DNA from: Phallusia mammillata
Taxonomy: Eukaryota > Chordata > Ascidiacea > Phlebobranchia > Ascidiidae
Assembly: GCA_003260075.1 (NCBI GenBank)
Contig: QLIY01000369.1
Location: 80,686 to 144,685, forward strand
DNA length: 64,000 bases
Direction: 5' to 3'
Shown: in pieces, positions 1 to 12,109 of the stretch
Position numbering within the stretch: the stretch's first letter is position 1
Layout of the letters: every line of letters begins with the position of its first letter
Position numbers and translations under genes: made by a program
The notes under the pieces: generated by a model
Databases searched by the model: none
What the model was told of the DNA's origin: nothing
The model's input: the letters and a program-made list of their open reading frames with translations, nothing else

Positions 1-204
1 TGTCGATAGGGCATCACAAATAGTGATGGAATAACACAAACAAATAAATATTGCATGTTGCATAACTCTTCTTTAGTTGCTGATTCAGCATCTTCTTAAG
101 CTTGCTTACAGTTTGCAATCCTTCGTATGTACATGGTATTGTTATGGTTTAGGACTAGAGTTCATGCAGACTAGCGATCAAAACACACTCATATATAAAC
201 CACA

Positions 205-262
205 GTACGCTAGGTCCATTGAATGCGTTATACCGAATCAGCCGGTCACCATAGCATTGTGT
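205..262. repeat. Partial dispersed repeat (gtacgccagg / ccggtcaccа family)
   Basis: agtacgctaggtccattgaa ... taccgaatcagccggtcacc matches the 3' part (reverse complement) of the SINE-like unit at 49286-49518. Similar pieces lie at 27443-27495 and 28894-28930. Confidence 0.65.
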
Positions 263-3200
263 AGGTTTAGTTCTTTTCAATTTGCTCAATATTTTAAAAC
301 AAAACATGCTAAAACGTAACTAAACACTGAAACGTAGCGAACGTTCGATGCTAAAAATAACCCGTCAGGTTAGCTATGTTTCAATGTTTGTTTTCTGTTA
401 TCGTGGTTTCGCTTTCAGGCATAGAAATTAGTTGACAGTGAAAGCAAAGTTACATTGAAACGACGAGTTTGTGCGCACACACGAGTATTTAGCACCGAAG
501 CAAGACTGCCTTGTAATCAACTTGCAGAGTTGCTAAAATATTCTACGCTTTGTGTCAGATTACGTTAAAAGGGTTCAGGCTCTTTGCTCCCTAACATTGT
601 CAATGCTAGTTTGAGTACTTGTTAAAGCTACAATGCACTGGTCGATTTGAGTTGAGTTTATTTTACTTGGTAAAAGAACATGTAGTGTATTACTAAGTCC
701 TACTACATGGTGCTGTTTACTAAGTTTAAGTATTAGAAAGTGCAGAATCGGGTTTTAAATCGATGTATCTTGTTAAAAAGTTAAAACTGCCAAAGAGAAC
801 CTTCCGCATTGGTTAAAGTCCCCCATAAAATGCATTTATATTGTTTCCATGTGTTGATGGTAAATGGATTTGTTCGTTTATTAATGACCAACAATAAACT
901 GGACTCAAATTTATAGGTCTCTTAAAGAAAACAAAAATGGCACATTAACACCCTTTTATATGCTGTTAGGAAAGCTATGCCCTGTAACAATACAACGTTC
1001 AAGTTCAAGTCAAAATGAAAATGCAAGCGCCGTGTAATGAACTACCAATCAATATAAACGTAATGCCATGTTAATTAAGGCTTGATCTTACTTAGCAGAA
1101 AATTGCCAACACCCTTTAGTTAGACTAATGCTTGTTAAAATAGTCTTACGTATGTAAAAACAGTCCTAACTGACATTCTCTTACAATACTTCTGTACGTA
1201 GGCACAAATTTTACGCCACATAGCGCTTTGTGCACCTATTTCATGCTACATAGCAGAGGTGCTTAAGGACAATAATTTCAAATTAATAGATTCATTGTGG
1301 CCATTGGTAAACGCGCGTCCCTCGCTTTTTGCTTTCACAATTAATTATTTATGACGAAAGAAGACACGCGACCACTGGCTTGGCCGTTTTTCCCAAACGA
1401 GCGTCGAAAACTCGTCATTGACGCCACATTGCAGATCTCGATCGATTGAGGTAATATTGGCTCGGTCATGGCAGTTCGCTGTTTTAGTCCATGTCATACT
1501 GTGGGTGTGAATTGCCGCTTGTTTACATCCTAAACTATATTAGGTTTTGAACTTTTTTGTGTGAGCCGCGTATATAGTTGTCGGATGTATTTGATTTTTT
1601 GAACATGGGTGAAGTAAACAAAAACATAAAGAAAAATAAAAGAGAGAACTTTTAGGATGATGATGGATTTTTGTCCAGTATATAGAGGTTTTTGGTTATA
1701 TGATAAAGTCTTGTTGCAGGATAGGGTACTTGGGTACAAAGTGGGTGCATAAGAGTTAACTATTAAATATAGGTGTAATAATATGTTGCAGTGTATGCTG
1801 CGTGATTGCGTATGTACCACGGCCTACTTTGTATGTGCGTTTGTTCAGCTTACGTATGTTATCAGGTCAAAAAAGTAGCTAAATCGCTAAATCAGGCATG
1901 GCAAAAACGTGAAAGAACACTACTAGCTAAGTTTGTGGTTTAAATTAGTTTGCACTGTTGCTAGGTTTTATTTATGGCCTAAAACGGGTAGAACAACATG
2001 AAACACCTCTTTGATATGACTCATTTTCGACTTAATTGGCAACTTCATAATGACCAAGAATTGTTGTTATTCTTTTTGCAAAATGGTTTCTATTAGTTTG
2101 GCCCAAGAGACTGTGATGACCATGTTGTTGGTTTCCATCATTACCCACAAAAGACCACGAGATTCATCAATGAGTTAATTGCATTAAATATGTCTGTGCT
2201 TACAGTCCTCACGCACAGTTATTGTTCAACACCAAAGGCGAGTTTAGAATTACTAGAGTCAGTTGCCTGTTCGTGAGGGTGGATCAGATTTCAAAAGGTT
2301 TATTATTGTACAATTAGACATAGTTCAGATTCTGACGCAAGAATCCAAACCAGTGTTCTGTTATGCTGTTTAAACAAAATATGTTAGAATTAGAACATCA
2401 AGTTTCATCGATTCCCAAGCTGCAAAAGAGAGCTTGTGTATAAGGAGTACATCGTATTGGAGATGTTTCAGCAGTGCAATATGTTTTTTGGCAGAAATGT
2501 TTTAAGGTTTCGAGTACAAATCCCGAGAGGAGACGTCTGGTTTAAACGAGCGCTTGTCGGGTGACTTGGCTTTCAGATATTCTGTGTGTCGTGTGGCATA
2601 GCTTTAAGATAGTCAAGGAACACATTATGGGTGGTAGAAGCAAATTTTTGCGACACGTTGTGACCTTGAACTAGGTGAACTATTGTTATTGGTAGGACAT
2701 ATAGGCGCCAATATTGTCACCCAAAAGTGGTCTTGAAAGTCAGTTTGATAGTTTTATGACTATCAATGCACAGGCGTAGTTAATAAACTCGTAAGCGTAG
2801 TCTTGTTGAACAGCAGGTATACTTTTGACGTTGCTTACAGTACACGGTCGCAGCGAGCTCATGTACATGCACAGACACAGTAAAACTTAGACTGCGGATA
2901 AACTTTTGTGTCCTCAGCTTGTGCTTTACTGTTGCTTACAGTGGTTCTCAGTGTACCAGGGGAGTGCATAACAAAAGAAAAATAGAAGACGCAATGCATA
3001 GACGGCGTGAAAACAAAAGGTCCAACCATCGTAAACGTTCGCACAAGCCGCGAACGTCATCAATTTCCACTAATCGATTTCTTCCACTTCTCACCTTCGG
3101 ATCTCGTCATGCGTTTAAACTTTGACCCCTGTAAGAGCGTGCAGAGTCAACCTTCGCAAGCAGATGGCCGGATCTTTACCAACTGAGAACCGATAAGCGC

Positions 3201-5976
3201 TTGCCGACTGCTGTAGGTAATTGGATTCTAGCGAGATTGGATACATTCACGGACTTAAACTCGACAGAATCAGGCGCTGCTGATGATTTTTTCCTAAGTT
3301 TAAATGCCTGGATGTGATTTTATTAGGAAGTGGTACTACCTGTGTTCAATTACTGCTTCGAACGTTTTGAGGTTACTAGCCTTATTGGAAACAAAAGTTG
3401 CATCATAATGTGTAGAACAGTAGGTAGACGATTTAAAACGAGAATTTGGACGAAACCCAAATACAACGCTAGTATACTGTCTACCTTGTAGTTATCTTTA
3501 CAGTTGTTGTGCTACATCTACTATATTGTTATGTCAAACGACGCAGTAAAGTTAGGAGTGCAGATATCAGAAAAATTAGTTTGCATTTACTTGTGAACTT
3601 AAAATCTATTTTGGGTATTTGCTTGTGGCGTTTTGTAGTCTCTTTTTTTAAAATGGTTTATTTTTTAAATTAGAAGTAGTTTTGGTACCAATCTGCGAAT
3701 GAACCGATTTTTCAGTTAAACCGTTGCTGTCCGACAGACAGAGCTGGTTATTTTCCGCTTGTGTCGCTGAGGACCCTGACGTTTTTTTGACATTGGTTTG
3801 ATGTTAGATCGTAGTGGTTGCAAATGCACGTGAAACCGTGAAGCGGATTTGAATATAATACGGACAAAAACCCAAATTCCTCCCGATATGAATTTCGATA
3901 ACTTGTGTGTACTTATGTGTGAGTTGGACGACTGACCAAATGCTCCATATAGTTTGACTGCCACAAGTCCTAGTGGTTGCTTTACTAGCTCTCTCTAGTG
4001 GTCAAACAGAATAAATGTTATCCAAAGAAGGACACATTTAGATACTTGCAGATTTTCATGTACTTTACAACCAGATTTTCATTTGGCTTGACAACCCCTA
4101 GTAGCGAACAAATTTATGCCTAAAATGAACCTATTTCCTCGGTGCTTACCCTCTAATTGGGTGAAATGATTAAGCAAGAAAGAAAATATTTTGGCAGCTT
4201 TATTTCTATGTTTGTGTTAAAGCGAGAGTGTTTTTTTTAATTGAGTTTGTAGATTTATTGTCTTCAGCTAATTTGCTAATACATCTGTTTTTACAAGGAT
4301 ATTGAAATTGCCAAATAGTTCCGGCAACATTTATTGGTGTTCGATTCTTCTTATCCATCACTGTTCGTTCGTGGTTTTAAATGTGCCTTTGGACGGGAAA
4401 TTGAGCTTAGGTATCGATTGACAAGACAGTGGAAATATAAAGACACGCAATTACATACATGCAGTATACTGTTACTTGTATGCAAGTCATTCGCCTCCCT
4501 CGGGGTGTAAAACTTACGGATGTTGTCGTATGTGGAGTATAATGTCAAACTTATTGACAGTGTTTAGCAAAAGAGTGAGTGATGGACTCTTGTTGTAGTT
4601 TGAATACTTTGCAAGTTCTGAAACTTTAGACAAGTTATTGTATATTTCTGTGTGCAGTATAAAAATCTTAAACGCCTTTTTATGCTTTTAGTTTAAATGG
4701 CAAACGTATTAGCTTACAACGTTGAAATGTATATGTCCGATCTTATTTATCACCCAAAACAGTCCTAACAGAAGTTGCAAACTAACTTATTTGACAATTC
4801 CTTGTGTTTTTACCCTGCAAAGTGTGCCGCAAACTCAAAAAAGGTTGACAATCACTGCGCATACAAAAATTTGATCTTGTGTTTTGTAGGGTGGAGAATA
4901 ACCTACAGCGAGATTATTTTATGTATTGTATTCAAATGGCTTGGTAAAGGCTTGGAAATGTGCTTTCTGTTTTTCATGTTTTAACCTTTAGGGCAGGTTG
5001 AAAATTTCGGGTTGTCAGAGGTCGTTAGGAACGCGGTTGTTTACGGTTGTTTAATGAACCAAATGACGAACAACTGAGTCAGTAATGCTTGGTGCAGACA
5101 TAAATGTTTAAAAAATTCTAGTGAAAAAAATGTTAAAAAATGTTGCTCTCCTTGTAAACAGAAATTTGGTGGTTGTGTTCATTCCAGGTACTGGCCACTG
5201 TCCTTTTTGAATGGCTTTTTTAACGTAACATAAGAATGCAGTATAAGACTTTTGGTTGCCTGATATACGTGATTGTTGGTGTTCATATTTTCAAAAATGC
5301 AAAGGCTTTGTAACGTTTAGTTGCAATAATCGTGCATTGTAACATTCCTTTTTGTCGCTTGAACGTTTCCTGCTAGCCTGCGTTCTTTACGAAAATTCAA
5401 TAATTATTTCTACGAATTGTCAATAATTGTGCGGTCAGATGATTGTTTGCGGGCAACTAAAAATCGATAATAGATCAAATTTATGGGTTTTCTCTCGTCA
5501 GGAAAACATAAATAACCTTTTTATATGTTTTGACAAGTTATCATGTATGTCAAAGTGTGTGAAGGCTTGATGTCAATGTCATCTTATCTTTACACCAAAA
5601 ACAAAAAACTTATGTCTACATTTAAATAAAATATATATTCTGGTCGTTAATTTTCAATACTCGATCTTAACTTTTGACACATTGTAAAATTGAGGGGCTG
5701 TTTAACAATTTCCCGATTTGATGGTTATTTAGTGGAAAAGTGTCGTTTTATTTTTCTGTCACTACTAACGAAATAATCTCAACTCAAACTCAACTTAAAT
5801 CGCAACAAACTGCGTCAACATTTTGTTTATAAACGAGATATATCCACTGTCCTGTAAGCTTATCCTCCTGTTGTTTTTCCTCATAAAGGGACGAGGAAGT
5901 TAAACTACTTCTGTAGTATTTCTTTAGTTCTTTTTTACCTTTAAGTGTTGAAATGGTTTGTACTTATTCAAATACT

Positions 5977-6080
5977 AAGTTTGTAGAGCTCTTCTGGCAA
6001 ATGTAATTTTATTCCGACGAAGACAACCTGTTGAAAACGTCGGAATAAAATTACATTTGCCAGAAGAGCTCTACAAACTT
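5977..6080. repeat. Perfect 43-bp inverted repeat (foldback)
   Basis: Arms 5977-6019 and 6038-6080 are exact reverse complements, separated by an 18-nt loop that itself contains caacctgttg. The sequence just 3' (attatgcctggcagcaatcgc) resembles stretches at about 44200 and 53515, so the foldback belongs to a dispersed family. Transcribed, it would form a long hairpin. Confidence 0.93.
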
Positions 6081-7086
6081 GATATTATGCCTGGCAGCAA
6101 TCGCTTATGTATTTATTCAAATACTTTTTGCTCCTATTTTTTGTGTCTAATTATGTGGTATGTTTGACAAGCTGTTCCACTGTATGGTGGTTGGGTGCAG
6201 ATGTCGTATGATATTATATTTACAACTTTAGTTTTGGAAATAGCTCACAAATATGTTTAAAACAGTTGGAAAAAGGAAAATGGAAACTTTATGTAGAAAC
6301 TGATCTCACATCTTGTTAAAGCAACGTTTCAGCTAATTTTAACACCGAGCGCATCCACAACATTCAATTTATCCTTAAATAGGTGACATCGTGGTCAATA
6401 AAGTGGGAATTATGCTGAAAAATATTGACAGGTCGCTGTGAATCATGGTACACTAACACGTTTTGTGACAAGCAGTTCTAATTCAACAACCAATTACGTC
6501 CGTTTATACAAAGTTGCTTCTTATAGCTCACCCTTAATAGGATCGATGTTTCTGATGTGACTTGTAAAGTGTTTTTTAAACAGCTGTTTTGCAGTTTGGT
6601 AAAAGATTTTTTAGAAAATTAGTACAATATTGTTCTTACTTTTAAAAAGTGTATACAGCTGTTGTGCATGTCTTTTTATATTCTAATTTGAACCACTTTT
6701 TACTGTAAAGAATGTTAACGGGTGAGTATATTTTTGGCCACGACTTTTATTTCATTATTAACGTTAAAAACGTAATTTAAACTTAAAAAACAGTATTTTT
6801 TGTAGTTTTTTTAAGTCACTCTTCAATTAAACAAGTTTGCTAACCACTCTATGATGTTTCTACTCATTAAAGGCGTTCAAACTTTACATATTCTTCTGTT
6901 GTGGAAGTCAAACTACGTTTGTTGTTGTTGTTTTAAGTGTCGCAATGTTAAAATGTAATTTTAATGAATTATTGTCTTATATATATTTCTCCGCGAAGAT
7001 TACTCTGTCGTTATTAGACAATCTCGGAGCCCTAAGGATTACTGCTATGTTAAAGTGATAATTTGAGTGATGTTGATAGATTAAAA

Positions 7087-7302
7087 CATTAGTTCTCAAA
7101 CTGTGCGTCGCGACGCCCTGGTGCGTCGTTTAAATTTTCCTAGGGCATCGCAGAATAGTTTCGTTTCGTGGATCTTTGTTGTTGTATCAATAATCACAAC
7201 TTTAATAATAAGTTTCCTCATTAACTTTTATTTGCTGGTGCGTCGCATGTTCAGAAAACTTTTCCAGTGGCGTCGCAATAAACAAAAGTTTGAGAACCAC
7301 TG
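7087..7302. mobile_element. hAT-type MITE
   Basis: Terminal inverted repeats of the form CAgTgGTTCTCAAACT / AGTTTGAGAACCACTG. Flanked by 8-bp target duplications gattaaaa and gcttaaaa (7/8). Subterminal gtcgcgacgcc is shared with the elements at 43851 and 50301. Non-autonomous: no transposase frame. Confidence 0.88.
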
Positions 7303-7930
7303 GCTTAAAAGTATCTGCAGACTCTCTTACACTAACCCACCAACCAACTAATAAAAACCAATTAGTTTTTAGCGTTCACCGCCAGTGGATCGGTGCATTG
7401 TATTCAAATTGCGGGTAGATAAATGGACTAAGCTTGTTAGCTTCGGGTATTAATCAAATTGTTTCGCACTCCAGAGTTTTGTAACCAGGGAACGCAACGG
7501 TTATTCAGCGTGATTAATTTTCAATCGACCGCTACATTATAAACGTCGATCGTTTTTTTCTTGATTGGTGCTTTTCATGTTGATTGCCATTTATTACGCG
7601 GTGATGGATTTGTTTCGTATAATCCGTGAACGAAGTGGTCACTGCAGAGTGGTCACTGCAGAATAGCAACAGTGAAGCAGTTATACTTCTGATTCAGTTT
7701 ACTATGGTTGTTGAAAGAAATGTGATGGTGTCTATTGGGTGAATATTTTTCTTTTAAGATTATTTATCTGAATTCGTGTTAGAATCCAGTATTGTTATTA
7801 CGTGCATGAGACGGTTGGTCTTAAGTAGGCCTTGAATCCTATTTTATTGGGTTAAAGGACTTGTGGTCCCTAAAATGCACCACATGTTATTCGTTTGAGA
7901 AACGCTGGCTTGGAGACAAAGGTATTAGGG

Positions 7931-8877
7931 CAGTAGTTTCCAACCTTTTTCGACAAATTCTTCTCTAATTTAATACATGTCAGATCCTAAACTATACGAA
8001 AATTATATAAAATACCGTAATTTTTCAAGTATAGTGCGCCCCCGTGCATAATACGCACCCTAAAAATGGCATGTCGATGCTGGAAAAAAGCCTGTACCCA
8101 TGTATAATACGCACCCAAATGTTTACTCTTAAATCCGTAAACGTAAAATTATTTCAGAAAAAAGATCATCTTTTGAAACAACCGGATGTTATTCTGCCGG
8201 TCAGTATCACTGCGCATGCGCTCGCAAACTCGATAGCGAAAAATGTTTAGGATTTGTGTAGGGTACATCGTGACAGCAAACGAGATCTTACTGGTCGCGT
8301 TCAAGCGGAACCGATCTTAATACTTGCAGAGAACATTTTTATTTTTAAAACACAAATGAAGTTTAATATGTATCAGATTAAATTACCTAAAAATCAGAAT
8401 AATTAAATTCAAACTTATATACAAAATTTTAGTTCGATCCGTTGCATATCGGCAATGATATCACCCCATTTACGTTGTCGCTAAATGGGCAGTGTGCAGT
8501 ATTTGACAATAACACACCATCAAGGATTGCACCATCGCATCAAACGATGTGTCGTCAATTATGAATTTTACTGACTAAGTGTGTTGGGCAGGATGGCTAA
8601 ATGTGATGCGCGATTGACAACAAACAAGAAGAAAGGTCTGATTTCAAGTTTTATTTCGAGGCAGATTTTCTTCAAAAATTGTTGTACCCATGCATAATGC
8701 GCACCCTAGATTTTAGGACAATAAATTAATTAAATTTTGCGCATTATACACGGAAAATTACGGTAGGGCCTTTTATTGCCTTCACAGGTTATATTCCCGG
8801 AGTTTATGTGTTTATTTACTAAGCTAAAGTAAATTCCTCTGCAAGTTTTAAAATTTCTCCCCGGTTGGGAACCACTG
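7931..8877. mobile_element. hAT-like MITE carrying a nested insertion
   Basis: Left end cagtagtttccaacc and right end ggttgggaaccactg are inverted. No convincing 8-bp target duplication, so the class is by terminal sequence only. The element at 8015-8763 is inserted within it. Confidence 0.6.
8015..8763. mobile_element. TA-flanked MITE nested in 7931-8877
   Basis: Ends CCGTAATTTTTC and GGAAAATTACGG are inverted and flanked by TA on both sides. Subterminal ataatacgcaccc repeats face ataatgcgcaccc and gcgcattata. TA duplication suggests Tc1/mariner-type mobilisation (inference). Confidence 0.65.
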
Positions 8878-9171
8878 TTCAAAAGTATCTAAATTAAAAC
8901 CTTTCGTATTTCCACTCTCTTGACAATTTTTGCGTGCAAAACTATTTGATGACAAAACAGTTTATGACGTGAAAAACCGCAAGACGTTTCTGATTGTGTT
9001 GACAGAACATTCCAGAAGCTTGCTGATGGAGTCGCGATTCCAACCTTAGATCAGCGCGGTTCCGGTATTAGGGCGCATTTTCTGTGGTTTCGCCGTCTTT
9101 CGTCTTCCTAACTGGGTCTGTGTAAATAATTAAAGAATTCGGCTTGCAGTTCTAAGAAAAGTTCCATAGAG

Positions 9172-9388
9172 CAGTTGTCGGCAACCGCCGGACCACGGGG
9201 AGTTCGTTACCGGGCCGTGTAATTTTCAGGGTAAATGCTTTAAATAATTTTCCTCGTGCATCTCGGGGATGATAAACTGACTTAGGCGTTTTTATTGATC
9301 AATATTTGTAGTTTTTTGAAGGCCGTTCCATAATAAAATATCACTTTCAAAAGCAGTCCGCAGTGCACAAACAGGTTGCCGACCCCTG
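9172..9388. mobile_element. hAT-type MITE (tcggcaac family)
   Basis: Left cagttgtcggcaaccg and right ggttgccgacccctg are inverted. Flanks ccatagag and ctatggag match 6/8. Related to the elements at 25840 and 26768. Confidence 0.8.
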
Positions 9389-9812
9389 CTATGGAGGGCT
9401 TGTAGAAACACTTGAAACTTTCGGTATTTCCGTAACGCCATCGTGTAGCTTGGTGTCGTGCTGAGGAAAATAGCTGCATGAATAATGAATGGCAAATATG
9501 ATAGCGCGTCATCTCTCTGCTCCCCGCACTTATGTTTATTAAAACTTGTGACGCTACAACAGAAATACACGGGTAGAGCTGTGTTTGCTTGTCAAAAACT
9601 TTTTTTGCTTGAATGCTTTTCATTCAGTCAGCATAGCAAAGTCATGTACTGAGTTGAGTTGGGTTTGTGTAGCTTTAAAGAAGAAACGTATTTTTGACGA
9701 AAAAATTTACCAAGCCGGATAAAGCTCAGTGAGGGAACGTTGTGAAAAAGTGGAGGACACAATTTATGGTTGAATTCGCTGCAGTTACACCTTAATATTT
9801 ATGAACATGATA

Positions 9813-10048
9813 CAGGAAACTAGTTAAGGAAAACATAGTGGACACTGGAGGAGATAAAGATATGTCCTTTTCGACTTATGAAAGCATGAACTGTTGTTGT
9901 TGTAGCGTTTAGAACATGTACGAATTCCCCCCCCCCCAGGAAACTAGTTAAGGAAAACATAGTGGGCACTGGAGGAGATAAAGACATGTCCTTTTCGACT
10001 TATGAAAGCATAAACTGTTGTTGTTGTAGCGTTTAGAACATGTACGAA
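9813..10048. other. Duplicated 112 bp around an 11-C run (9927-9937)
   Basis: Copies 9813-9924 and 9937-10048 differ at three positions. Probable unmerged allelic contig ends with a gap placeholder. Confidence 0.88.
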
Positions 10049-12056
10049 CATCACCCTGAACGAGTTTTTGGTATAATTTGAACCGTTTTGTAACTTGCTT
10101 GGCTTTTGTTATCCTGCAACAATCGTAACAACTTATTACATGACAAAAATGTTGGCAATCGAAGTCATTATTGTTTTGACATAAGAAGTAAGTTAAGCCA
10201 CCCTGATTCAGATTATAACTTATTATTTGTTTACTATTTGGGTCAGAATCTTTATTTTAAAGTCGTAGCAGAATTGTAAGCGATTTGAGCTTGACTTCAT
10301 ACTGACAATATTTGCGTTGTGATTTTACGTCAACACTGGTAAATCGAAGTTTCAGGCCAAATGTTCAAATTATCCAAATTCGTGTTTCAATTCGCACCCG
10401 TTTAACAATTCTTATAGTTGATCTCAAAATGTTAATGCAAACATTTTCTTCTTTTATAACAACCATTGGACATAATTCGGAATGTAATGTAATATTTCGC
10501 GTGACTTGTCCATGTTTTTCCTCTCGTTGCGATCAACAATGTTCTGTTGTCCTCTTACGGCCCCGGTTCGCCAAAGTGTTGATAGCGGAACTTGTACCAC
10601 TTGGGAAAAGGTCCAAATGCTTTGTGTGATATGCGGACGAAACCGGACAAAGGCCTACAAAAATATTTTTGTTTCCCACTGGTTGCTTGTCGCGGAACGC
10701 AATTGTTGGTTTAACTTTGTTTCAAAAGGAAATATTACTTTTCCATGTTGCCGGACGATTTACCACTTTCATAAAATTGGTTTATGCAGGAATTAGGCGA
10801 TTTGGGTGAAATTTTATGGCATTTTCGAAGCATAGCAGTTTTTTGCACTAAAAAAAAACTAATTTAAAACAATTTCGTTTTTTTGAGGCAATTACTTCGA
10901 TTCTTCGTCCAGTCCAGAGTAAAAATGTGGAATATGCCAGTCAAAGTATTAGGTAAATATCTGACTATTACATCTTTGTGACTATTACATCTTTGAGCGA
11001 AAAGGCGTTAGCGGTCATATACAAAGAAGAAGTAGCATCCTACTTACGTAACCAACTTCCTAAAAGGCTCGGCCGCTGTCTGCTCTGTTGGTTTAGCAAT
11101 GACATTGTCGTCGGTTGTGGATGTTTTCGCGTGTGGCCAACACAAACATGGCGCACATTACGTTCGCTGGCCACTTTTCTATGGAATTCACTTCAGGGAA
11201 CTGACCGCAGGAATATAGCAGTAGTTGTGTATGCTTTGCACTACGGAAGTACTGAAAGTTAAATTTTATGATAAATACTTTCAAGAGCGACAGAATTAGT
11301 AAGTTTGAAATTAGATAAAGTATTTTGGCAAGAATAGTTCCTTATTCAAATAGAATTGTATCATCTGGTTTTGTGTGCAATAAAGACAATCTTCTCTGGT
11401 TTTACCGTGTTCATAAGTTGCTTTAGGATTTAAGTATAACTGACTGTGTGACCATATATGGATTGATCCACAACGTAAGTTTGTGAGTTCTGCAATGGAA
11501 ATATTGGACACGGATAGTTAGGCAGGAACCCTGGACACGGACCACAAAAGCGGTTGCATTAGAAACGCAGTTTGCACTAGTGACAACAAAAGCGGTCCTT
11601 GGAGCTATTGCAATCCATTGTAGTTCTGTTCTATTAGAATGAGTGAAAAGAAAGTACAATATTTATGGTGTTTTTGCGCGGTTATATCATGTAAAGGTTA
11701 AATAGGCTCTTGTACCGAAATGATTTGTTTTATAATTCAGACATTCTGACAGAAACTTATTGTTAAGTTTTGGCAAAAACGTTTAAACATTTGTGTTGCT
11801 ACAATAACATGTAATTGTTGAACTTATGCCTCAGGTTTAAAATATTTCGTTTGAATGTTATCTGTTGTCAGAGTCAAAGACGTGCTAACCTAATGTTCTC
11901 ATTCGATATTTCCGGCAATTTAAAAACACGTTCCCTTGCAGGTCGGAATATCAGGCGTTATGTCAATATAGGAAAAAATTAAGACTTTTAACTAACGTCA
12001 GTTTAAAAGAAAATGACGTGGTTTGAACACGGACTAGCAGCAACTTCAGCTCGACC

Positions 12057-12109
12057 ATGAATTCTGAAACTGTGGAACTTGAGGCGATGGAAAATCGGAT
12101 TAGCGAACG
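12057..12109 (+). CDS. CACNA1G/H/I: Cav3 exon 1 (N-terminal, predicted start)
   Basis: ATG in context gaccATGa opens 17 codons ([17 protein letters not shown]) plus two bases, then a strong donor cg|gtaagt. An in-frame TGA lies 11 codons upstream and no other ATG intervenes. The leftover two bases fit the one-base phase of the acceptor at 25450, which joins both exons into one open frame. There is no homology support because N termini of this family are not conserved; the call rests on start, donor and phase. Confidence 0.6.

Larger units (their letters stand above)
1..12056. other. Upstream intergenic DNA, no gene recognised
   Basis: AT-rich sequence with only short open frames, none with recognisable protein motifs or paired splice sites. 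It holds dispersed repeats (listed separately). The Cav3 promoter and any untranslated leader exon are presumably in its right part, but I see no TATA or initiator that I would defend. Confidence 0.6.

Noticed and set aside
9282..9623. 113-codon frame on the minus strand
   Set aside because: Overlaps the right end of the MITE 9172-9388 and shows no protein motif.
10312..10796. Two overlapping frames of about 100 codons on the plus strand
   Set aside because: Start codons are not ATG for the first, composition is not coding-like, and no family is recognised.
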